Assembly (NCBI GenBank): GCA_963762075.1
Contig: CAVXJC010000006.1
Location: forward strand, 496,001-560,000
DNA length: 64,000 bases
DNA from: JAOUEA01 sp963762075
Lineage (GTDB): Bacteria; Actinomycetota; UBA4738; HRBIN12
Direction of reading: 5' to 3'
Both the position numbers and the translations under genes were made by a program. Shown here in pieces: positions 1 through 8,829 of the stretch (position 1 is the first letter of the stretch; each line of letters opens with the position of its first letter). The notes below the pieces were generated by a model. The model was not told the DNA's origin and made no database searches. It saw only the letters and a list, made by a program, of their open reading frames with translations.

Positions 1-126
1 TTCGCGCAGGGCTTCGGCGAGCAACTCGCCGGCTTGCTGCGCGCGGAGAGCACCCTTGTCGGCTGCCGCGTACTTCAGCTTCTCGTCAGCCTTCACGATG
101 AGCTGGAAGATCTCGTCCGGCTCCAT
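1..126 (-). CDS. Unknown protein, N-terminal part only (runs off the left edge)
   Basis: The first 42 codons of a leftward gene are visible. The ATG at 126 is preceded by a good ribosome binding site (GGGAG, about 8 bases upstream). The visible protein begins MEPDEIFQLIVKADEKLKYA and continues as an alanine-, glutamate- and leucine-rich amphipathic helix, as in small TPR-like or helical proteins. There is no signal peptide. I do not recognise the family and the rest lies outside the window, so no function is proposed. Confidence 0.6.
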   Translation of the reverse strand, partial: MEPDEIFQLIVKADEKLKYAAADKGALRAQQAGELLAEALRE

Positions 127-260
127 ACTTCGCTCCCTCATGTCGGTGATGGAACGTTCGAACCGTACCGCGAGTCGACTCACCGAGTGTGGCCCCTGAT
201 ACCGGCCGTGTCACACGACCTGGGTCAGGCGGCATGGGGGCTTCGAAACGTCCGGCGAAC

Positions 261-302
261 GGTGCGGGAACGTTCCCCGCAGGCCGTTCCCCTCCCCGCA
301 CC
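261..302. promoter_or_regulatory. Nested inverted repeats upstream of the winged-helix gene
   Basis: GGTGCGGG (261-268) can pair with CCCGCACC (295-302). A 12-bp perfect palindrome GGGAACGTTCCC (266-277) lies within that span. The element sits in the 233-bp gap between two divergent genes and could be an operator or a leader hairpin. There is no direct evidence for either. Confidence 0.25.
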
Positions 303-359
303 GTCGTCGGACACTCTCGACAACCGCGTATCGCGGCGACCAGGACGAAGGGGGTTGGC

Positions 360-617
360 ATGAGCACCCAGGTGCAGACTGGCATGGACGCCGACGAGGC
401 GATCGAAGCGGACGCACGGCGGACCATCGTCCGCGCGCTCAACCGCGATCCGTATGACGTGTGGACCCGTGACAGCCTCGCCCGGTCCGTCGGCGTCTCG
501 TCCGGCCTCGCGGGAAAGATCCTCGGTCAGCTCGCGAGTGCGGGCATGGTGCACCGGCTGAGCGGGCTCGACGGACTGGGCGAGGAGTACACGGTCGCCG
601 GCGACGCCGACTACTGA
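360..617 (+). CDS. Small winged helix-turn-helix protein
   Basis: An 85-residue protein. Residues about 20-80 read as one winged-helix domain: a helix with RTIVRALNRDPYDVWT, then SLARSVGVSSGLAGKILGQLASAGMVHRLSG, which looks like the helix-turn-helix and wing. The start at 360 follows a purine-rich AGGGGG; an in-frame upstream ATG at 189 would add an arginine-rich non-domain extension and was rejected. It probably binds DNA or acts as a small regulator, but its target is unknown. The closest neighbour is the convergent ADP-ribosylglycohydrolase gene. Confidence 0.65.
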   Translation: MSTQVQTGMDADEAIEADARRTIVRALNRDPYDVWTRDSLARSVGVSSGLAGKILGQLASAGMVHRLSGLDGLGEEYTVAGDADY

Positions 618-679
618 TCTTGCTCGGACCCAGAGGCGAGATCCGGGGCGCTCGCAAGATAATCGTCGAAGCGCTCCCA

Positions 680-1634
680 TCACGGGTACGTTGTCGTCGC
701 GAGCAGGCGAGCTTCCTCCTCGATCGCGGTGCGATCGCCGAGTCGGTCGAGCCATGCCGGTGGCAACGCCTGGGTGCCGTTGTAACGCACCGAGCAACGC
801 ACCGGTGACCGCGGCGTTCGTGTCCGTGTCGCCGCGGAGGGCAACGACACCTCGAAGGCCGGGCTCGAACGCGCTTCCCTCGCCTGCGAGACGCATGGCG
901 ACCCCGGCAGTGAAGAGGACGAACCCCTGATCGGGACCGTCGATCGGCCGATCGATACCCGCTGCCGCGACCAGGTACTCGAGCTCGTCGCCTCCCTCGC
1001 GGCCGGCGACGGCCCCGAGCGCATCGTGGACCACCGCCTCCGGCGGTTCGCCCCGAACGAGTGCCGCCGCCGTGAGCGTGACCGCGAGGCATGCGGTCCG
1101 GCAACGCTCGTCGGCATGGGTGATGGCGCTGAGCGCGGGTGCGGCCTCATGGAGCTCGCCGGGATGCGTCGCGTAGGCGAGGCCGAGCGGCGCGCAGCAC
1201 ATCACGCTCCCGTTGCCGGCGCTCACCTCGGGCCCACGGCGCCCGACGTACTCGCGCGCGGGATCGTCGTGCCCATCACGCCAGGCGGTCAACACGCGGC
1301 GTGTGAGATTCCCGACGTCGGGAGGCGACGTGGCGAACCACTCCAGGTGCCGGCGGAGCACGTCACGGGTATCGAGCTCGCCCCCCGCGTCGATCAGGCT
1401 GGTCCACACGTTCCGTGCCATGGCGGTGTCGTCGGTCGTCGTCCCCGGCGACAAGCCCATCCATGGAAGCTCCAACGCGGGAAGCGGATCGGGCACATCG
1501 TGTGCCCGTCGGAACTCGAACGGCGCCCCGAGCGCATCACCGAGCGCGAGGCCGAGGATGCTCGCGACGATGCGGTCTCTCGCGGCTTCCACACTGAACA
1601 TCGTCGCAGGCGGGCTGGTATCGTCGGTGGGCAT
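680..1634 (-). CDS. ADP-ribosylglycohydrolase family protein, frameshifted near its 3' end
   Basis: Removes ADP-ribose from modified targets or hydrolyses related substrates, using two Mg ions. The family signatures are visible: LGLALGDALGAPFEF near the N-terminus, the metal-binding TTDDTAMA, and the C-terminal GDTDTNAAVTGALLGA. Immediately after GALLGA (about 786) the frame changes. The expected ending YNGTQALPPAWLDRLGDR and its stop at 680 are in another frame, reached by one extra or two missing bases at GGTGCGTTACAAC. Uncorrected, the reading frame runs on through unrelated sequence to 225. Corrected length is about 317 residues, normal for the family. The start is 1634 or the internal ATG at 1601; neither has a clear ribosome binding site. 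Confidence 0.8.
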
Positions 1635-1694
1635 CGCGAAGGGCACGAGTTCCCGCAGCGCGCCTGTCGCACTCGGCGACGTCTTCACGGCTAG

Positions 1695-1748
1695 GGGCCG
1701 GATCCGGCCCACGCGCCCTGGCCAGCGGGAACACCCCATCGGGGCTGG
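1695..1748 (+). promoter_or_regulatory. Candidate structured leader of rpsD
   Basis: A 16-bp perfect palindrome GGGCCGGATCCGGCCC (1695-1710) is followed by a stem-loop: CCAG (1722-1725)/CTGG (1745-1748) enclosing CCCC-ATC-GGGG (1734-1744). It ends 15 bases before the rpsD start and just ahead of the ribosome binding site. S4 represses its own translation in several bacteria through leader structures, but this one does not match a motif I know. Confidence 0.35.
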
Positions 1749-1763
1749 AGAACGTCGGAGACC

Positions 1764-2366
1764 ATGGACAAGATCGGACCCAAGCACCGAACGTGTAGGC
1801 GCGTCGGCGAACCGCTCTGCGGCCGGCCGAACTGCCCGTCGAACAAGCGACCCTACCCCCCCGGCATGCACGGGCGGGGCCGTAAGCGCATCTCGGAGTA
1901 CCAGACGCGGTTGGTCGAGAAGCAGAAGCTCCGCGCGATCTACGGGGTGAGCGAGAGTCAGATGCGCCGGTACTACGACGAGGCCACCGCGAGCATGGGC
2001 GTGACCGGCGAGGAGCTGATCCGCCGGCTCGAGACACGGCTCGACTCCGTCGTGCTACGGCTCGGGTTCGCGCTCACGACTCGGCAGGCGCGCCAGCTCG
2101 TCTCGCACGGACACGTGCTGCTCGACGGCAAGCGGTTGAACGTTCCGAGTGCCCGAGTGAAACCAGAGCAGACGATCGAGATCTCGGGCAAGGCGAGGAA
2201 TTTCGTCTCCGTGCGCGAGGCTGTCGAGATCACCCCCGACCCGCCTGCGTACCTCTACCGCAACAAGGACGAGCTGCAGGGAACCCTCTCGCGGCAGCCC
2301 GAGCGAGACGAGGTGCCGCTTCCGGTGACGGTCGAAGAGCGCCTCATCGTCGAGTACTACTCGTAA
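1764..2366 (+). CDS. rpsD: 30S ribosomal protein S4
   Basis: A 200-residue primary binder of the 16S rRNA 5' domain and assembly initiator of the small subunit. The N-terminal zinc-type cysteine set is present (CRRVGEPLCGRPNC, residues about 11-24), followed by YPPGMHGRGRKRISEY. The S4 RNA-binding domain (RLDSVVLRLGFALTTRQARQLV) occupies about residues 90-155, and the ending VEERLIVEYYS is typical. GGAG lies a few bases before the ATG. The gene stands alone instead of in the alpha operon with rpsM, rpsK and rpoA, an arrangement seen in several lineages when S4 is monocistronic. Confidence 0.97.
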   Translation: MDKIGPKHRTCRRVGEPLCGRPNCPSNKRPYPPGMHGRGRKRISEYQTRLVEKQKLRAIYGVSESQMRRYYDEATASMGVTGEELIRRLETRLDSVVLRLGFALTTRQARQLVSHGHVLLDGKRLNVPSARVKPEQTIEISGKARNFVSVREAVEITPDPPAYLYRNKDELQGTLSRQPERDEVPLPVTVEERLIVEYYS

Positions 2367-2383
2367 GGTCGACTCGCAGGGGT

Positions 2384-2408
2384 CGCCCGCGCGGTCGACG
2401 GGCGGGCG
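2384..2408 (+). terminator. Possible terminator hairpin between rpsD and gnd
   Basis: CGCCCGC (2384-2390) pairs with GCGGGCG (2402-2408) around an 11-base loop, 18 bases after the rpsD stop. No T-run follows, so it is a weak candidate, although U-less hairpins are common in GC-rich genomes. Confidence 0.35.
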
Positions 2409-2431
2409 CGACGTACGGGAAGGCGGCGACG

Positions 2432-3442
2432 ATGCAGCTGGGCATGGTGGGCCTCGGGCGCATGGGCGCGAACCTCGCGCGCCGGCTGATGCACGCTGGC
2501 CACGAAGTGGTCGTCTATGACGTGAACGCCGAGGCCGTCGCCCTACTCGTCGAAGAAGGGGCAGCGGGAGCCGGCTCGCTCGAGGACTTCGTGGGCAAGC
2601 TCACTCCACCGCGCTCGGCCTGGATCATGGTCCCAGCAGCCTTCGCGGGCGAGACCGCCGAACACCTCGCGTCGATCATGGATGCCGACGACATCGTGAT
2701 CGACGGCGGCAACACCTACTTCCGCGACGACATCGAACGTTCTTCGACCCTGGCAGAGCACGGCGTGCACTACGTCGATGTGGGCACCAGCGGTGGAGTG
2801 TTCGGGCTCGAGCGCGGCTACTGCATGATGATCGGAGGGGAAACCGAGATCGTCGCGCATCTCGATCCGATCTTCGCCGCGCTTGCGCCGGGGGTCGACG
2901 CGGCGCCGCGCACACCGGGCCGGTCGTCGTCGAGCGGCACGGCCGAGGCCGGCTACCTGCACTGCGGTCCGGCCGGCGCCGGCCATTTCGTGAAGATGGT
3001 GCACAACGGCATCGAGTACGGGCTCATGGCCGCGTACGCAGAAGGGCTGAACGTGTTGCGTCATGCGAACGCCGGCAGCGACATCCGCCCGGCCGACGCC
3101 GAGACGACGCCGCTTCGTGACCCGCATCTCTACCGCTACGACTTCGACATCGCAGCGGTCGCCGAGGTGTGGCGCCGTGGAAGCGTGATCTCGTCGTGGC
3201 TGCTCGACCTGACGGCCTCGGCGCTGCATGCCGACCCCGACCTCGAAGGATTCAGCGGACGCGTCTCCGACTCCGGTGAGGGCAGGTGGATGCTGCACGC
3301 GGCCGTCGACGAGGACGTGCCGGTGCACGTCCTGTCGGCGGCCGTGTTCGACCGGTTCGAGTCACGCGGTGAGTCCGAGTTCGCGAACCGCCTGCTCTCG
3401 GCGATGCGCAAGGAGTTCGGCGGCCACGCTGAGAAGACGTGA
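2432..3442 (+). CDS. gnd: 6-phosphogluconate dehydrogenase, decarboxylating (short form)
   Basis: Oxidises and decarboxylates 6-phosphogluconate to ribulose 5-phosphate in the oxidative pentose phosphate pathway. The N-terminal Rossmann motif is GLGRMG (residues 7-12). DGGNTYFRDD, the substrate loop GTSGGVFGLERG and the catalytic helix GHFVKMVHNGIEYGLM follow in order. At 336 residues it belongs to the short class, often NAD-linked, and not the 470-residue NADP class. Its stop overlaps the next start (GTGA, 3439-3442), so gnd-pgi-zwf are translationally coupled. GGAAGG precedes the start. Confidence 0.95.
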   Translation: MQLGMVGLGRMGANLARRLMHAGHEVVVYDVNAEAVALLVEEGAAGAGSLEDFVGKLTPPRSAWIMVPAAFAGETAEHLASIMDADDIVIDGGNTYFRDDIERSSTLAEHGVHYVDVGTSGGVFGLERGYCMMIGGETEIVAHLDPIFAALAPGVDAAPRTPGRSSSSGTAEAGYLHCGPAGAGHFVKMVHNGIEYGLMAAYAEGLNVLRHANAGSDIRPADAETTPLRDPHLYRYDFDIAAVAEVWRRGSVISSWLLDLTASALHADPDLEGFSGRVSDSGEGRWMLHAAVDEDVPVHVLSAAVFDRFESRGESEFANRLLSAMRKEFGGHAEKT

Positions 3443-5076
3443 GCATCGCCGATTCCCCTGAGTGGGCTGCGCTCCGCGCGCACGCCGATGTCATGCGCGA
3501 GGTGACCCTGCGGGGGCTCTTCGCCGACGATCCTCGTCGCATGGAACGATTCTCCGCCGAAGCCGGCGAGCTGTTCCTGGACTATTCCAAGCACATCGTG
3601 ATCGGCGAGACGATGCGCCTGCTCCGTGGACTCGCCGATCGAGCCGGCGTGCGCGGGCGCATCGACGCGATGTTCGCCGGCGAGCACGTCAACACCACCG
3701 AGGATCGAGCCGCCATGCACGTCGCGCTTCGCGCCCCACGCGGCTCCACGTTCGAGGTCGACGGTCTCGACGTGGTACCTGAGGTCCATGAAGTGCTCGA
3801 TCGCATGAGCGTCTTCGCCGAGAGCGTGCGCGGCGGCGAGTGGACGGGCCTCACCGGCGAGCGCATGCGGGCGGTGGTGAACATCGGCATCGGTGGCTCG
3901 GATCTTGGTCCGAAGATGGCCGTCGAGGCCCTCCGCGATCACACCGACCGGGCCATCACGTTCCGGTTCGTCTCCAACGTCGACGGCGCCGACATCGTCG
4001 AAGCCACACGCGACCTCGACCCTGCGACCACGCTGTTCGTCGTCTCGTCGAAGACGTTCGGCACGATCGAGACGCTCACGAACGCTCGCGGCGCCCGCGA
4101 CTGGCTGTTGGCCAGGCTCGGCGATGACGCGACAGCCGTCGAACGTCATTTCGTCGCGGTCTCGACGGCCGAGGAGAAGGTGCGCGAGTTCGGCATCGAT
4201 CCCGCGAACATGTTCGAGTTCTGGGACTGGGTCGGAGGACGGTATTCCATGGATTCCGCGATCGGATTGTCGCTCATGATCGCGATCGGGCCCGAGGCGT
4301 TCCGCGAGATGCTCGCCGGCTTCCACGACATCGACGAACACTTCCGCACAACCCCGTTCGAGCGGAACGTGCCCGTGCTGATGGGCCTGCTCGGGGTCTG
4401 GTACTCGTCGTTCCTGGGTGCGCAGACCAAGGCTGTGCTGCCGTACAGCCATCACCTGTCGAGGCTCGCGGACTACCTGCAACAGCTCGAGATGGAATCG
4501 AACGGCAAGTCGATCGACCTCGACGGCGACCCGGTAACCTACGACACGGGCGAGATCGTCTGGGGAACGCCGGGCACGAACGGGCAGCACGCCTACTTCC
4601 AACTCCTTCATCAGGGCACGAGGTTGGTGCCTGCTGACTTCATCGGATTCGCTCGGGCCACCGATCCCGTACCCGGGCACCACGATCTGCTCATGGCGAA
4701 CTTCATCGCGCAGACCGAGGCGCTCGCGTTCGGCAAGTCGCGCGAACAGGTCGAGGCCGAAGGAGTGCCGGCACACCAGGTGGCGGCTCGAACGTTCACC
4801 GGCAACCACCCGACGAGCACGATCATGGCCCCTGCGCTTACGCCTCGCTCGCTCGGCCAGCTCATCGCGACGTACGAGCACGAGGTATTCACGAAGGCAG
4901 CGATCTGGCACATCGACCCCTTCGACCAGTGGGGTGTGGAACTGGGCAAGTCGCTCGCGATGAAGGTGCTTGGAGAGCTGCACGCCGACGACGATCCCGA
5001 TGCGGGGTCGCACGACTCCTCGACGCTCGAGCTGATCCGGCGCTACCGTCGGATGCGTGATCCGCACGCTGGTTGA
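3439..5076 (+). CDS. pgi: Glucose-6-phosphate isomerase
   Basis: Interconverts glucose 6-phosphate and fructose 6-phosphate, linking glycolysis with the pentose phosphate genes on either side. The 545-residue length is normal. Family signatures are visible: NIGIGGSDLGPKMAVEAL, VSSKTFGTIET, the PGI signature WVGGRYSMDSAIGLSL, and ESNGKSIDLDG. The start is a GTG overlapping the gnd stop by four bases, and zwf follows after only three bases. Cytoplasmic. No regulatory signal of its own was seen. Confidence 0.97.
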   Translation: MSIADSPEWAALRAHADVMREVTLRGLFADDPRRMERFSAEAGELFLDYSKHIVIGETMRLLRGLADRAGVRGRIDAMFAGEHVNTTEDRAAMHVALRAPRGSTFEVDGLDVVPEVHEVLDRMSVFAESVRGGEWTGLTGERMRAVVNIGIGGSDLGPKMAVEALRDHTDRAITFRFVSNVDGADIVEATRDLDPATTLFVVSSKTFGTIETLTNARGARDWLLARLGDDATAVERHFVAVSTAEEKVREFGIDPANMFEFWDWVGGRYSMDSAIGLSLMIAIGPEAFREMLAGFHDIDEHFRTTPFERNVPVLMGLLGVWYSSFLGAQTKAVLPYSHHLSRLADYLQQLEMESNGKSIDLDGDPVTYDTGEIVWGTPGTNGQHAYFQLLHQGTRLVPADFIGFARATDPVPGHHDLLMANFIAQTEALAFGKSREQVEAEGVPAHQVAARTFTGNHPTSTIMAPALTPRSLGQLIATYEHEVFTKAAIWHIDPFDQWGVELGKSLAMKVLGELHADDDPDAGSHDSSTLELIRRYRRMRDPHAG

Positions 5077-5079
5077 GCC

Positions 5080-6534
5080 ATGACGTCGTCGCTGCGACCG
5101 CCCAACCCCCAGCTCATCGTGATCTTCGGCGCCAGCGGCGACCTCGCGAAGAAGAAGGTCTTGCCCGCGCTCTACAACCTGGCCGCGGCGGGGCTGCTTC
5201 CCGAACGCTACTGCGTGATCGGCTTCGCCATGAGCGAGTGGGACGACGAAGCGTTTCGCACGCACGCCAGAGGAGCGATCGAGGCTCACTCGCGCACGCC
5301 GTTCGACGAGTCGATCTGGAAGCCTTTCGCGGATTCACTCTCGTTCATCTCGGGGATGTTCGACGACGAGGAGGCGCTCACTCGCCTGAAGGTCGCGCTC
5401 GATGCTTCCGACCGCGAGCTGGGCACCGAGGAGAACCGCCTGTACTACCTGGCGGTTCCGCCGGACGCGTTCCCGACGATCGTGGACTCGCTCGCGGCGA
5501 TCGGCGCCAACACGCGCGAGTCGCGGATCGTGGTCGAGAAGCCGTTCGGACACTCGCTCGAGTCGGCGAAGGCGCTCTCGTCCGCGATCCACATCGCGTT
5601 CGACGAGGCGCAGGTCTTCCGCATCGATCACTACCTCGGCAAGGAGACGGTGCAGAATCTGGTCGTCTTCCGGTTCGCGAACGCGATATGGGAACGAGTG
5701 TGGAACCGCGATGCCGTCGACCACGTGCAGATCACGGTGGCCGAATCGATCGGGGTCGAAGGCAGAGCGGACTACTACGAGCGGTCCGGCGCGATCCGCG
5801 ACCTGCTGCAGAACCACATCTTGCAGGTGCTCGCGTTCCTCGCCATGGAACCGCCGCGCGCGCTCGAGGACGAGTCGTTCCGCGACGAGAAGGTGAAGCT
5901 CCTACAAGCGGTTCGCCCGATCGACCCGGCCGACGTCGTGCGTGGGCAGTACCGGGGCTACCGCGCCGAAAGGGGCGTCGACCCGGCGAGCGAGACCGAG
6001 ACGTTCGTCGCCGCGAAGCTCTACATCGACAACTGGCGCTGGGACGGCGTGCCCTTCTACGTACGTCACGGCAAGAAGCTCCCGGAGCGCGACACCGAGA
6101 TCGCGGTGTACCTGCGCCAGGCGCCCGACGTGCTGTTCCGTGAGCTGGAAGTCGACCATATCCCCTCGAACCATCTGACGATCAGGATCCAGCCCGACGA
6201 AGGCATCTCGCTCGCGTTCCAGGCGAAGGTGCCGGGACCGGGGTACGAGTTGCAGACGGTGCGCATGGATTTCGACTACGACACTTCGTTCATGCACGCG
6301 CTCGCCGAGGCCTACGAGCGGCTGCTGCACGACGCGATGAACGGCGACCACACCCTGTTCACCAGGGAGGACGGCGTCGAGCGAGCATGGGAGATCGTGA
6401 CAGCGGCGCTCGAGCACCCGTCGCCCCTCTACTTCTACGAGCCGGGGTCGTGGGGTCCGCCAGAAGCCGACGAGCTCCTCGCGCCTCACCACTGGCACTT
6501 GCGCACGCGGCCAGACGGAAGGCACCACCCGTGA
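5080..6534 (+). CDS. zwf: Glucose-6-phosphate 1-dehydrogenase
   Basis: First enzyme of the oxidative pentose phosphate pathway, making 6-phosphogluconolactone and reduced nicotinamide cofactor. The cofactor fold IFGASGDLAKKKVLPALYNL is at residues about 14-33, and the active-site signature RIDHYLGKE at about 185-193. The 484-residue length is standard. No lactonase (pgl) gene is adjacent, so that step must be encoded elsewhere. The stop overlaps the next gene by four bases (GTGA), so the downstream hydrolase is likely co-translated. Confidence 0.97.
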   Translation: MTSSLRPPNPQLIVIFGASGDLAKKKVLPALYNLAAAGLLPERYCVIGFAMSEWDDEAFRTHARGAIEAHSRTPFDESIWKPFADSLSFISGMFDDEEALTRLKVALDASDRELGTEENRLYYLAVPPDAFPTIVDSLAAIGANTRESRIVVEKPFGHSLESAKALSSAIHIAFDEAQVFRIDHYLGKETVQNLVVFRFANAIWERVWNRDAVDHVQITVAESIGVEGRADYYERSGAIRDLLQNHILQVLAFLAMEPPRALEDESFRDEKVKLLQAVRPIDPADVVRGQYRGYRAERGVDPASETETFVAAKLYIDNWRWDGVPFYVRHGKKLPERDTEIAVYLRQAPDVLFRELEVDHIPSNHLTIRIQPDEGISLAFQAKVPGPGYELQTVRMDFDYDTSFMHALAEAYERLLHDAMNGDHTLFTREDGVERAWEIVTAALEHPSPLYFYEPGSWGPPEADELLAPHHWHLRTRPDGRHHP

Positions 6535-7187
6535 CCGAGCCCATCGACATCTCGCTGCCGATCGGACCAGACCTGATGACGTGGCCGGGGCAGCCGTCTC
6601 CCGAGATCCGGCCCGTGCAGCGCATGGCCGGCGGCGACGGTGCCGACGTGAGCGAGGTGCGTTTGGGAACCCACGCGGGCACCCATATCGACCCGCCACG
6701 CCACATGATCGAGGGAGGGTCCGGCGTCGACCTGGTCCCGCTCGACGTGCTGATGGGCCCATGCTGGGTCGCGGACGCGACGGGCCGTGGTGGCGCGCTC
6801 GGCGCCGACGACCTCGACTCGCTCGAGGTCCCCGCCGGCGCCGACCGCCTGCTGCTGCGCACCGACAACTCCGATCTGTGGCGGGGAGCGCCGAAGGCGT
6901 TCCCGAAGGAGTACGTCTGCCTGGCACCCGACGGCGCGCGCTGGGTGGTGGAGCGCAACATCAGGTTGATCGGGACCGACTTCCTCGGCATCGAACAACG
7001 AGGCGCCGCCGGCCACCCCGCACATGTCGAGCTGCTGTCCAACGGCGTCACGATCGTCGAGGGGCTGAGCCTCGGTCACGTCGAGCCCGGCGGCTATCTC
7101 TTGACGGTGTTGCCGCTGCGGATCATCGACGGCGACGGCGGGCCTGCTCGTGCGGTGCTGGTACGGGATCCCGTTGACGCCTCTTGA
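6531..7187 (+). CDS. Cyclase-family (kynurenine formamidase-like) metal hydrolase
   Basis: A 218-residue member of the family that includes kynurenine formamidase and related amide or lactone hydrolases. The diagnostic metal motif HxGTHxDxPxH is present as HAGTHIDPPRH, around residues 45-55. FLGIEQRG and the C-terminal LPLRIIDGDGGPARAVL are also typical. The start is the GTG at 6531 overlapping the zwf stop. Its place at the end of gnd-pgi-zwf suggests a sugar-acid or lactone substrate, possibly the missing 6-phosphogluconolactonase step, but that is inference and the family is broad. Confidence 0.8.
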   Translation: MTEPIDISLPIGPDLMTWPGQPSPEIRPVQRMAGGDGADVSEVRLGTHAGTHIDPPRHMIEGGSGVDLVPLDVLMGPCWVADATGRGGALGADDLDSLEVPAGADRLLLRTDNSDLWRGAPKAFPKEYVCLAPDGARWVVERNIRLIGTDFLGIEQRGAAGHPAHVELLSNGVTIVEGLSLGHVEPGGYLLTVLPLRIIDGDGGPARAVLVRDPVDAS

Positions 7188-7299
7188 GGAGCGTCTGGAT
7201 CCGACCCACGGGGGTCCGGCATCACAGCGACGCTTGACGAGCGAAGAGAAGGTGATGTTGTCGACGCCCGCCGGGACTATTTCTGGCCTCGCAACCGTT

Positions 7300-7315
7300 G
7301 CCCGCGACAGCGGGC
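7300..7315 (+). terminator. Possible terminator hairpin
   Basis: GCCCGC-GACA-GCGGGC forms a perfect 6-bp stem with a four-base loop in the gap between the cyclase-family gene and the MFS gene. It is not followed by a strong T-run. It could equally be a leader element of the next gene. Confidence 0.35.
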
Positions 7316-7357
7316 GGTCCCTGGGCTTTCGTTCCGATCCGAGATAGGAACTTCGAC

Positions 7358-8680
7358 GTGGCGAGAGGAAACGCGAGGGCAGACGGACGTGATCCGACCC
7401 CGAGGAGCATCGAGCGGACGTATCTCGCACTGCTCCTCGGGAACACGCTGGCCGCGTCGTTGATCTGGGGGATCAACACGATCTTCTTGCTCGACGCAGG
7501 GCTCACGAACTTCGAGGCGTTCGCCGCCAACGCATTCTTCACCGCCGGCATGGTGCTGTTCGAAGTGCCGACGGGCATCATCGCCGACACGATCGGCCGT
7601 CGGGCTTCGTACCTGCTCGGGACGGTCACGTTGAGCGCCTCGACCCTGCTCTACGTGGTGCTGTGGCAGGTCGATGCGCCCTTCTGGCAGTGGGCGGCGG
7701 TTTCGGTCTTCATCGGCCTGGGGTTCACGTTCTTTTCCGGTGCCGTCGAGGCGTGGTTGGTCGATGCCCTCACCGCCACCGGGTTCAAGGGTCAGATGGA
7801 AACGGTGTTCGGCCGCGGCCAGATCGTCGCAGGTGCAGCGATGCTGACCGGGTCGGTCGCAGGAGGTTTCATCGCGCAGCGGGTGGGCCTCGGCGTGCCG
7901 TTCGTGATCCGCGGGGTCATCTTGCTCGTGATGTTCACGGTGGCCTTCCGACTCATGCACGACATCGGGTTCACCCCAGTACGGGGCGGGCGGCCCCTGG
8001 CCGAGATGCGGAAGATCGCCTCCGCCGGCATCGAGTACGGGTGGCGCGTACCCGCGGTCAAGTGGCTGATGGTCGAATCCTTGTTCACTGGTGGGGTCGC
8101 CTTCTACGCGTTCTACGCGCTGCAGCCCTACTTGCTCGAGCTCTACGGTGACCCTCAGGCCTACCAGATCGCGGGCCTGGTCGCGGCGATCGTGGCTGGC
8201 GCGCAGATCCTCGGCGGCATCGCTGCGCCGATGGTCAGGCGCCTCTTCCATCGCCGTACCTCCGCGCTGATCGCAACGAGCGCCCTCGGGGTGCTGGCCC
8301 TCGCCTTGATCGGACTCCTCGAGAGCTTCTGGGCTGTGATCGGTCTCGTCGCCGTCTGGGGATTGCTGTTCGCGGCTTCCACCCCGATCCGCCAGGCCTA
8401 CATCAACGGGCTGATCCCGTCGCGGCAGCGGGCAACGATCCTTTCGTTCGATGCGCTGATGGATTCGACCGGCGGGGTCTGGGTTCAGCCCGTGCTCGGC
8501 CGTGTCGCCGACGTATGGGGTTACGCGCCCTCGTACCTGATCGGCGCAGCCATCTCGCTCGTGGGGGTGCCGTTCCTGTTCGCCTCCAGGAGTAAGGGGG
8601 CCCCTGCCGACACCATCGAGACCTCCGAGAGCGAGACCGAGACCGCCAACGCACATGAACCCGCGGGCGAACCCGTCTGA
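7358..8680 (+). CDS. MFS transporter
   Basis: A 440-residue membrane protein with about twelve hydrophobic segments. The first follows a cytoplasmic stretch ending SIERTYLALLLGNTLAASLI. The MFS loop motif appears as GIIADTIGRRASYLL between segments 2 and 3, and LGRVADVWGYAPSYLIGA near the end. The start chosen is the GTG at 7358, seven bases after AGGAA; the upstream in-frame start at 7298 would add 20 unconvincing residues. The substrate cannot be told from sequence. The C-terminal tail is acidic and soluble. Confidence 0.85.
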   Translation: MARGNARADGRDPTPRSIERTYLALLLGNTLAASLIWGINTIFLLDAGLTNFEAFAANAFFTAGMVLFEVPTGIIADTIGRRASYLLGTVTLSASTLLYVVLWQVDAPFWQWAAVSVFIGLGFTFFSGAVEAWLVDALTATGFKGQMETVFGRGQIVAGAAMLTGSVAGGFIAQRVGLGVPFVIRGVILLVMFTVAFRLMHDIGFTPVRGGRPLAEMRKIASAGIEYGWRVPAVKWLMVESLFTGGVAFYAFYALQPYLLELYGDPQAYQIAGLVAAIVAGAQILGGIAAPMVRRLFHRRTSALIATSALGVLALALIGLLESFWAVIGLVAVWGLLFAASTPIRQAYINGLIPSRQRATILSFDALMDSTGGVWVQPVLGRVADVWGYAPSYLIGAAISLVGVPFLFASRSKGAPADTIETSESETETANAHEPAGEPV

Positions 8681-8829
8681 GGAATCGATCCGGCGGTCTG
8701 TAGCGGCGACCGACCGACGACGCGGGTGTCGATCGACGCGTGTCGACCTCCAGCGCCCGCCATCCTCGTGTGAAGCGCTCCCAGCATGACGCGATCACCG
8801 ATCTCACAGTCGGCCCGCAAGCGCGAGGA

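Noticed and set aside
3136..5289. A 717-codon open frame antisense to pgi
   Set aside because: Long antisense frames are expected at this GC content. It is arginine- and valine-rich with no family match, while pgi on the other strand is certain.
7188..7357. Riboswitch before the MFS transporter
   Set aside because: Only one simple hairpin is present; no conserved riboswitch core recognised.
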